The translations under genes were made by a program, and so were the position numbers. The notes under the pieces were generated by a model. The model searched no databases and had not been told where the DNA came from. It saw only the letters and a list, made by a program, of their open reading frames with translations. Positions 22,929 through 28,995 of a stretch of DNA of 32,196 nucleotides are shown here, piece by piece (position 1 is the first letter of the stretch; each line of letters starts with the position of its first letter). The stretch is from Prevotella sp. (GTDB taxonomy: Bacteria > Bacteroidota > Bacteroidia > Bacteroidales > Bacteroidaceae): positions 1-32,196 of the forward strand of contig JAFUSC010000153.1 in assembly GCA_017467705.1 (NCBI GenBank), in the 5' to 3' direction.

Positions 22929-22963
22929 AATTATGAATTATGAATTAAGAATTATGAATTATT
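22929..22963. repeat. AT-rich heptad repeat between divergent MORN and kdsB promoters
   Basis: Five 7-bp units: AATTATG, AATTATG, AATTAAG, AATTATG, AATTATT. It occupies the whole space between the two -7 boxes (22915-22922 minus, 22967-22974 plus), so both -33 regions consist of repeat sequence. Confidence 0.8.
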
Positions 22964-22966
22964 TTG

Positions 22967-22974
22967 TACCTTTG
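22967..22974 (+). promoter_or_regulatory. -7 box of the kdsB promoter
   Basis: TACCTTTG, 20 bp before the kdsB ATG. No separate TTTG -33 box; the position is within the AATTATG heptads. Confidence 0.65.
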
Positions 22975-22993
22975 CACAAATTTTAGATTTATT

Positions 22994-23752
22994 ATGAAGT
23001 TTATCGGTATTATTCCTGCGCGTTATGCATCGACGCGCTTCCCCGGCAAGCCGCTTGCTGTGCTGGGGGGCAAGCCTGTCATCCAACGGGTTTATGAACA
23101 AGTCATCCAATGTCTGCCCGAGGCCTACGTTGCCACAGACGACGACCGTATACGCCAGACCGTCGAAGCGTTTGGCGGCAAGGCCGTCATGACACGTGCC
23201 GACCACAAGAGCGGTACTGACCGCATAGAGGAGGCATGCGGCATCATCGGTACTGACGCAGACGTCGTCATCAACGTGCAGGGTGACGAACCGTTCATTC
23301 ATCGCTCGCAGATAGAGACGCTTTGCCAGCTGTTTGACGACCCGCAGACACAAATAGGCACTCTGGGCAAACGGTTCGCCACGATGGACGAGGTGCGTAA
23401 CCCCAACTCGCCGAAGATCGTGTGTGACCGCCGGGGCTTCGCACTTTACTTCAGCCGTTCGGTTATTCCTTTCGTTCGTGGCAAGGAACAGAACGAGTGG
23501 TTTGGCAGCTATCCGTTCCTGAAACATCTGGGCGTCTATGCCTATCGTCGTGAGGTGCTTCACGAGGTGACACAGCTGTCGCAGTCGCCGTTGGAACTGG
23601 CTGAAAGTCTGGAACAGCTGCGCTGGTTAGAGAACGGCTACCGCATCCGTGTGGGGCTGACAGACGTAGAGACCGTAGGCATTGACACGCCTGACGACCT
23701 GCGGCGTGCAGAGCTGTTTCTTAAGGATAAGATTTTTTGTTTGCAGAAATAA
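22994..23752 (+). CDS. kdsB: 3-deoxy-manno-octulosonate cytidylyltransferase
   Basis: KdsB activates KDO with CTP to give CMP-KDO for the inner core of lipopolysaccharide. The 252-residue protein has the cytidylyltransferase start MKFIGIIPARYASTRFPGKP, where the Arg and Lys bind the nucleotide triphosphate. It also has EAYVATDDDRI, RADHKSGTDRIEEA, VVINVQGDEPFI (metal-binding Asp) and YFSRSVIPFVR. The C-terminal VETVGIDTPDDLRRAE is also typical. The ATG at 22994 is preferred over upstream in-frame possibilities because the family starts at MKFIGIIPAR and the promoter is just upstream. It is divergent from the MORN gene. Its stop codon touches the dyad and promoter of thrA. Confidence 0.96.
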   Translation: MKFIGIIPARYASTRFPGKPLAVLGGKPVIQRVYEQVIQCLPEAYVATDDDRIRQTVEAFGGKAVMTRADHKSGTDRIEEACGIIGTDADVVINVQGDEPFIHRSQIETLCQLFDDPQTQIGTLGKRFATMDEVRNPNSPKIVCDRRGFALYFSRSVIPFVRGKEQNEWFGSYPFLKHLGVYAYRREVLHEVTQLSQSPLELAESLEQLRWLENGYRIRVGLTDVETVGIDTPDDLRRAELFLKDKIFCLQK

Positions 23753-23784
23753 TTTGGTAATCTCACCAAATCTTCGTACCTTTG
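23752..23784 (+). promoter_or_regulatory. thr operon promoter with overlapping operator-like dyad
   Basis: The promoter is TTTG (23753-23756), 20 bp, TACCTTTG (23777-23784), a full match to the Bacteroidota consensus. A perfect 7-bp inverted repeat, ATTTGGT (23752-23758) and ACCAAAT (23765-23771) with a 6-bp spacer, covers the -33 box and part of the spacer. It has no T-run after it, so it looks like a protein-binding site rather than a kdsB terminator. Confidence 0.7.
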
Positions 23785-23814
23785 CACATTCAAAGACTAA
23801 AAAGACCGCAAAAT

Positions 23815-26271
23815 ATGAAAGTCCTGAAATTCGGAGGTACATCCGTAGGAAGTCCAGAGAGCATCCTGTCCATCAAACGCATCGTGGAGCAGGAGGCTCA
23901 AGTTGCTCCCGTCGTTGTCGTGGTCAGCGCCTTGGGTGGTGTTACTGACAAACTCATCGCCACGTCGCGCTTGGCCGTGGCTGGTAATGAGCTATGGGAG
24001 GCGGAGTTTAATGCCATCGCCCAGCGTCATCACCAGATGATAGATACCGTCATCACAGACACGGAACGCCGACAAGCCGTGACGCTGACGGTTGACGCCC
24101 TGCTGGAACAGCTGCAGTCCATCTACCGGGGCGTGTTCCTGATTCACGACCTGAGCGAGAAGACGCAGGCCGCCATTGTCAGCTACGGCGAACGCATCAG
24201 TTCCAACATCGTGACAGCACTCATCGATGGTGCCGTGCGCATGAACGCCCGCGACTTCATCAAGACCGAGCGCAAGAACGGCAAGCACTCACTCGATGCC
24301 GAACTGACCTATCGGCTGGTGAGGGAGGCATTTGACGCTTCAAACATCAAACATCAGACGTCAAATGCCATCTACGTCGTCCCCGGCTTCATCAGCCACG
24401 ACCGTGACACAGGTCAGACGACGAACTTAGGACGTGGCGGAAGTGACTATACTGCCAGCATCATTGCAGCGGCACTCGATGCCGACGTGCTGGAGATATG
24501 GACTGACGTGGACGGTTTTATGACTGCCGATCCGCGCGTCATCCACACCGCCTACACCATCAATGAGCTAAGCTACGTAGAAGCGATGGAGCTCTGCAAC
24601 TTCGGTGCCAAGGTCATCTATCCGCCGACCATCTATCCCGTCTGCGTGAAGAACATACCCATTCGCGTCAAGAACACGTTTAACCCTGACCATCCCGGCA
24701 CACTCATCAAGGACAAGATAGAGGACGACCAGAAGCCCATCAAGGGTATCAGCAGCATCAGCGGCACTACGCTCATCACAGTCACAGGTCTGTCGAAGGT
24801 GGGTGTCATCGGCGTCAACCGCCGCATCTTCAGCGCCTTGGCCGTTAACGGCATTTCCGTGTTCATGGTCAGTCAGGCATCATCAGAGAACTCGACTTCT
24901 ATCGGTGTGCGCGACGAAGACGCCGAAGCAGCCGTCAAGGTGCTCAACGGGGAGTTCCAGAAAGAGATTGAGACAGGTGCCATGTTCCCCATGCACGCAG
25001 AAAACAATCTGGCCACCATTGCCATCGTGGGTGAGAACATGAAACACACGCCGGGCATAGCCGGTAAGCTGTTCGGCACATTGGGCCGTTCTGGTATCAG
25101 CGTCATAGCCTGTGCACAGGGAGCATCAGAGACCAACATCTCGTTCGTCGTCGACAGCAAGTTCCTGCGTAAGTCACTCAACGTGCTGCATGATTCGTTC
25201 TTCCTCAGCGAATACAAGGTGCTTAACCTCTTCATCTGCGGCGTCGGCACCGTGGGCAGCAAGCTTATTGAACAGATCCGCTCTCAGTATGAAGAACTGA
25301 AAGAACGCTCACGGCTGAAACTGAATGTCGTTGGCATTGCCTCGTCGAAGAACGCCATCTTCTCACGCGATGGTCTCGACTTGGACAACTACCGCGAACT
25401 GTTGCGGCAGTCGGAACCCAGTTCGCCGGAGCGACTGCGTGAGAACATACTTTCCATGAACATCTTTAACTCGGTATTTGTCGACTGCACGGCGTCCAAG
25501 GACGTAGCTGCCCTCTATCAGTCGTTCTTGGAGCATAACATCAGCGTCGTGGCAGCCAACAAGATAGCGGCATCCAGCGACTATGAGAGCTACTACAAAC
25601 TGAAGCAGACGGCATTGGCCCGTGGCGTCATTTTCCGTTTTGAGACCAATGTGGGCGCCGGACTGCCTATCATCGGCACCATTAACGACCTGCGCAACTC
25701 AGGTGACCGCATCCTGAAGATTGAGGCCGTGCTGTCGGGCACGCTCAACTTCATCTTCAACGAGCTTTCTGCCGAAGTGCCGTTCTCAGAGACGGTGCGC
25801 CGCGCCAAGGAGCAAGGTTACTCAGAACCCGATCCCCGCATTGACCTCAGCGGTACGGATGTCATCCGCAAACTGGTTATCCTGACCCGTGAAGCTGGCT
25901 ACAGAGTTGAGCAGGCCGACGTGGATAAACACCTCTTCGTGCCCGACGAGTATTTCACAGGCACACAGGATGAGTTCTGGAACAGACTTCCACAGTTGGA
26001 TGCCGACTTTGAGCAACGTCGCAAGCACCTCGAAGCAGAAGGCAAACGCTGGCGTTTCGTCGCAACGATGGAGGGCGGCAAGACCCATGTGGCGCTCAAG
26101 GCGGTCGATGCTACGCATCCGTTCTACAATTTGGCCGGTTCCAACAATATTGTGCTGCTCACCACAGAGCGTTACAAGGAGTATCCTATGCAAATACAAG
26201 GCTACGGAGCCGGCGCAGGCGTCACCGCGGCCGGTGTGTTTGCCAACATCATGTCAATCGCTAATATTTAA
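23815..26271 (+). CDS. thrA: Bifunctional aspartate kinase / homoserine dehydrogenase
   Basis: ThrA catalyses two steps toward threonine: phosphorylation of aspartate and NAD(P)H reduction of aspartate semialdehyde to homoserine. The 818-residue protein has an aspartokinase domain (about 1-300; MKVLKFGGTSVGSPESIL, SYGERISSNIVTALI, GFISHDRDTGQTTNLGRGGS). ACT regulatory domains follow (about 310-460; ITVTGLSKVGVIGV, MFPMHAENNLATIAIVGEN). The homoserine dehydrogenase occupies about 465-818, with LFICGVGTVGSK, VVAANKIAASSDYESY and FRFETNVGAGLPIIGTINDL. Within the kinase domain, residues about 176-185 (Ser-Asn-Ile-Lys-His-Gln-Thr-Ser-Asn) are encoded by a heptad repeat and appear to be an insertion before VVPGFIS. 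It is the first gene of thrA-apgM-thrC. Confidence 0.96.
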   Translation: MKVLKFGGTSVGSPESILSIKRIVEQEAQVAPVVVVVSALGGVTDKLIATSRLAVAGNELWEAEFNAIAQRHHQMIDTVITDTERRQAVTLTVDALLEQLQSIYRGVFLIHDLSEKTQAAIVSYGERISSNIVTALIDGAVRMNARDFIKTERKNGKHSLDAELTYRLVREAFDASNIKHQTSNAIYVVPGFISHDRDTGQTTNLGRGGSDYTASIIAAALDADVLEIWTDVDGFMTADPRVIHTAYTINELSYVEAMELCNFGAKVIYPPTIYPVCVKNIPIRVKNTFNPDHPGTLIKDKIEDDQKPIKGISSISGTTLITVTGLSKVGVIGVNRRIFSALAVNGISVFMVSQASSENSTSIGVRDEDAEAAVKVLNGEFQKEIETGAMFPMHAENNLATIAIVGENMKHTPGIAGKLFGTLGRSGISVIACAQGASETNISFVVDSKFLRKSLNVLHDSFFLSEYKVLNLFICGVGTVGSKLIEQIRSQYEELKERSRLKLNVVGIASSKNAIFSRDGLDLDNYRELLRQSEPSSPERLRENILSMNIFNSVFVDCTASKDVAALYQSFLEHNISVVAANKIAASSDYESYYKLKQTALARGVIFRFETNVGAGLPIIGTINDLRNSGDRILKIEAVLSGTLNFIFNELSAEVPFSETVRRAKEQGYSEPDPRIDLSGTDVIRKLVILTREAGYRVEQADVDKHLFVPDEYFTGTQDEFWNRLPQLDADFEQRRKHLEAEGKRWRFVATMEGGKTHVALKAVDATHPFYNLAGSNNIVLLTTERYKEYPMQIQGYGAGAGVTAAGVFANIMSIANI
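24340..24367. repeat. In-frame heptad repeat inside thrA
   Basis: Four 7-bp units: TCAAACA, TCAAACA, TCAGACG, TCAAATG. It lies inside the aspartate kinase domain, keeps the frame, and encodes residues about 176-185. Confidence 0.75.
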
Positions 26272-26274
26272 AAT

Positions 26275-27549
26275 ATGAAACATATTATTATATTAGGCGA
26301 CGGTATGGCTGACCATCCTGTGGAGCGATTGGATGGCAAGACATTGTTGCAATACGCCCGTCCCGAATATATGAACATGCTGACCCGTGAAGGTCGTTGC
26401 GGACGGCTCGTCACCGTGCCCGAGGGTTTTCCTCCGGGGTCCGAAGTGGCCAACACAGCCATCCTTGGCTACGACCTCAACAAGGTCTATGAAGGCCGCG
26501 GCCCGTTGGAGGCTGCCAGCATCGGTTATGAGATGGCGGATGATGACTTTGCCATACGCTGTAACATCATCACCATCGAAGACGGAAAGATTATCACTCA
26601 TAACGGCGGCAACTTGGAAACTGCCGATGCTGATGTGTTGATTAAATATCTCAACGAACAGTTGGCTGCCCCCATCAACCGCGAACAGGGCTGCGAACGT
26701 GTGAAATTCATCACAGGCATACAGTATCGTCACCTGCTCGTTATCAAAGGGGGCAACAAGCACATCGACTGTGCCCCACCCCACGACCATCCTAATGAGC
26801 CTTGGCGCCCGTTGTTAGTAAAACCCTCCGCACCTGTGGCCAATGGTTTACCCGCTGACACTTGTCGCATGTCCCCTCAGGAAACAGCCGACCTGATGAA
26901 TGAGCTTATCCTTCGCTCACAGGAACTGCTGGCCAAACATCCCTATAACCTTGCAAAGGTACAGAAGGGCGAGCGCCCGGCCAATAGCATCTGGCCGTGG
27001 AGCGGTGGCTACCGTCCCAACATGCAGACATTGATGCAGCAATATCCACAGGTAAAGACCGGTGCCGTCATCTCGGCTGTTGACCTCATACAGGGAATTG
27101 GCCGTTATGCCGGACTGCGTATCATCAAGGTGCCAGGAGCTACGGGATTGGCTAATACCAACTACGAAGGTAAGGCACAGGCAGCTATTGATGCGCTGAA
27201 GACAGATGACTTCGTCTTCGTGCATGTGGAAGCAACTGACGAGGCCGGACATGACGGTGATGTAGACCTGAAGCTCCGTGCCATTAACTACTTGGACCAG
27301 CGGCTTATACGCCCAATAGTTGAAGCTATCCGTAAAATGGATGAACCCGTCTGTCTGGCTGTGTTGCCAGACCATCCCACTCCTGTAGAGCTGCGCATCC
27401 ACGTCAATGAGCCCGTACCTTTCATGATCTGGCATCAGGACATCGAAGCTGACAGCGTGCAACAGTATGATGAAGTGTCGTGCGTCGGCGGAAGTTACGG
27501 TTTGTTGCGACTTCATGAGTTCATGGATGCCTTCATGCAGATATCATAG
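26275..27549 (+). CDS. apgM: ApgM-type phosphoglycerate mutase homologue; candidate homoserine-phosphorylating enzyme
   Basis: The 424-residue protein belongs to the cofactor-independent (archaeal-type) phosphoglycerate mutases of the alkaline phosphatase superfamily. It starts MKHIIILGDGMADHPVERLD (metal-binding Asp) and has the phospho-serine region PPGSEVANTAILGYDLNKVY. Further metal ligands lie in FVFVHVEATDEAGHDGDVDL and LAVLPDHPTPVEL. It lies 3 bp after thrA and 27 bp before thrC, and no thrB-type homoserine kinase is seen. Homologues in this position in Bacteroides have been proposed by comparative genomics as functional analogues of homoserine kinase. I see the family and the context; the kinase-like role is inference. 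A plain glycolytic mutase remains possible. Confidence 0.85.
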   Translation: MKHIIILGDGMADHPVERLDGKTLLQYARPEYMNMLTREGRCGRLVTVPEGFPPGSEVANTAILGYDLNKVYEGRGPLEAASIGYEMADDDFAIRCNIITIEDGKIITHNGGNLETADADVLIKYLNEQLAAPINREQGCERVKFITGIQYRHLLVIKGGNKHIDCAPPHDHPNEPWRPLLVKPSAPVANGLPADTCRMSPQETADLMNELILRSQELLAKHPYNLAKVQKGERPANSIWPWSGGYRPNMQTLMQQYPQVKTGAVISAVDLIQGIGRYAGLRIIKVPGATGLANTNYEGKAQAAIDALKTDDFVFVHVEATDEAGHDGDVDLKLRAINYLDQRLIRPIVEAIRKMDEPVCLAVLPDHPTPVELRIHVNEPVPFMIWHQDIEADSVQQYDEVSCVGGSYGLLRLHEFMDAFMQIS

Positions 27550-27576
27550 AATAAAAAGTTTAAAGTTCGAAGACTA

Positions 27577-28950
27577 ATGAAATATTACAGCACCAACCAT
27601 CAGGCCCCTATGGCCAATCTTGAGAAAGCCGTCATAAAAGGACTGGCAGAGGATCGCGGACTTTACATGCCCGAGCGCATCAAACCGCTGCCCAAGGAGT
27701 TCTTTGACAATATACATGGCATGACGTTTCAGGACATTGCCTACAACGTGGCAAGCTGCTTCTTCGGTGAAGACGTGGAACTTGACGGGCTGAAGGAGCT
27801 CGTCTATGACACGCTGCGTTTTGACTGCCCCGTCGTGAAAGTCGAGGAAAACATCTATGCCCTTGAACTCTTCCACGGTCCGACGCTTGCTTTCAAGGAT
27901 GTGGGTGCCCGCTTCATGGCGCGGTTGCTGCAATACTTCATTAAGGAGCAAGGAACACGGTGCAGGGAGCAAGGAACAGGGAGCAAGGAGCAAGGGGCAA
28001 GGAGTAATAAGCAAGGCGAAGTCAACGTACTCGTAGCTACCAGCGGTGATACGGGTAGTGCTGTGGCTAATGGCTTCCTCGGTGTGGAGGGCATCCATGT
28101 CTATGTGCTCTACCCAAAAGGTAAAGTGTCACCCATTCAAGAGTGTCAGTTCACTACGCTGGGCCGTAATATCACCGCCATTGAGGTGGACGGGGTGTTC
28201 GACGACTGCCAGCGGCTGGTGAAGTCTGCCTTCATGGACGAAGAATTGAACGCTCACATGCGGCTCACTTCAGCTAACAGTATCAACGTGGCCCGATTCC
28301 TGCCGCAGGCGTTCTACTATTTTAATGCTGTAGCACGAATCCGTGAACAGAAAGATTTGGTTGTTTGCGTGCCTTCCGGCAACTTCGGCAACATCTGCTC
28401 TGCATTGTTCGGTCATCAGATGGGACTTCCTGTCAAACGGTTCATAGCAGCCAACAACGCTAACGATATCTTCTACCAGTACTTGCAGACAGGCAAATAT
28501 GAGCCGCGTGCTTCTGTGCAGACATTAGCCAACGCCATGGATGTCGGTGACCCGAGTAACTTCGCACGTATTCTTAATCTTTATTCAAAGAACGGGACGC
28601 TATCACCTGAAGCAACCCATCAAGCCATCACCAGCCTGATCAGCGGGGCTACTTATACAGATGAACAGATAGCTGAGACCATGCGTCAATGTTATGCTGA
28701 TAATGGCTATATCCTTGACCCGCATGGAGCCTGTGGCTATCGTGCCCTGAAGGAGGGCCTGCGCAAAGGTGAGGTGGGCGTGTTCTGTGAAACGGCACAT
28801 CCTGCCAAGTTTAAGGAAAAGGTGGATGAGATTCTGGGCATTGACATTCCCATCCCAGACCGGTTGGCAGCTTTCATGCGCGGCGAGAAACAAAGTGTTC
28901 CGCTCAGCAAGGATTTCAAGGACTTCAAGACGTTTCTGCTTGAACGATAG
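27577..28950 (+). CDS. thrC: Threonine synthase, with an in-frame heptad-repeat insertion
   Basis: ThrC converts O-phosphohomoserine to threonine with pyridoxal phosphate. The 457-residue protein has the family start MKYYSTNHQAPMANLEKAVI, GLYMPERIKPL, the PLP lysine at residue 107 in FHGPTLAFKDVGARFMARLL, the phosphate-binding VLVATSGDTGSAVANGFLG, and CVPSGNFGNICSALF. Between QYFIK and VNVLVATSG it carries about 25 residues of a 7-residue repeat: EQGTRCR, EQGTGSK, EQGARSN, KQGE. This is encoded by ten DNA heptads (27947-28016). Related ThrC proteins have only a short turn there, to my knowledge. The frame is kept, so the enzyme may still work. It ends the thr operon; uvrA begins 45 bp later. 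Confidence 0.95.
   Translation: MKYYSTNHQAPMANLEKAVIKGLAEDRGLYMPERIKPLPKEFFDNIHGMTFQDIAYNVASCFFGEDVELDGLKELVYDTLRFDCPVVKVEENIYALELFHGPTLAFKDVGARFMARLLQYFIKEQGTRCREQGTGSKEQGARSNKQGEVNVLVATSGDTGSAVANGFLGVEGIHVYVLYPKGKVSPIQECQFTTLGRNITAIEVDGVFDDCQRLVKSAFMDEELNAHMRLTSANSINVARFLPQAFYYFNAVARIREQKDLVVCVPSGNFGNICSALFGHQMGLPVKRFIAANNANDIFYQYLQTGKYEPRASVQTLANAMDVGDPSNFARILNLYSKNGTLSPEATHQAITSLISGATYTDEQIAETMRQCYADNGYILDPHGACGYRALKEGLRKGEVGVFCETAHPAKFKEKVDEILGIDIPIPDRLAAFMRGEKQSVPLSKDFKDFKTFLLER
27947..28016. repeat. Ten-unit in-frame heptad repeat inside thrC
   Basis: Exactly ten 7-bp units: AGCAAGG, AACACGG, TGCAGGG, AGCAAGG, AACAGGG, AGCAAGG, AGCAAGG, GGCAAGG, AGTAATA, AGCAAGG. Three heptads make 21 nt, so the peptide also repeats every 7 residues (starting Glu-Gln-Gly). 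This is the longest array of the class in the window. Confidence 0.9.
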
Positions 28951-28995
28951 GAAACGTTACCCCTTCATTCATCCCTTATAAACTATTCAAGCCCC

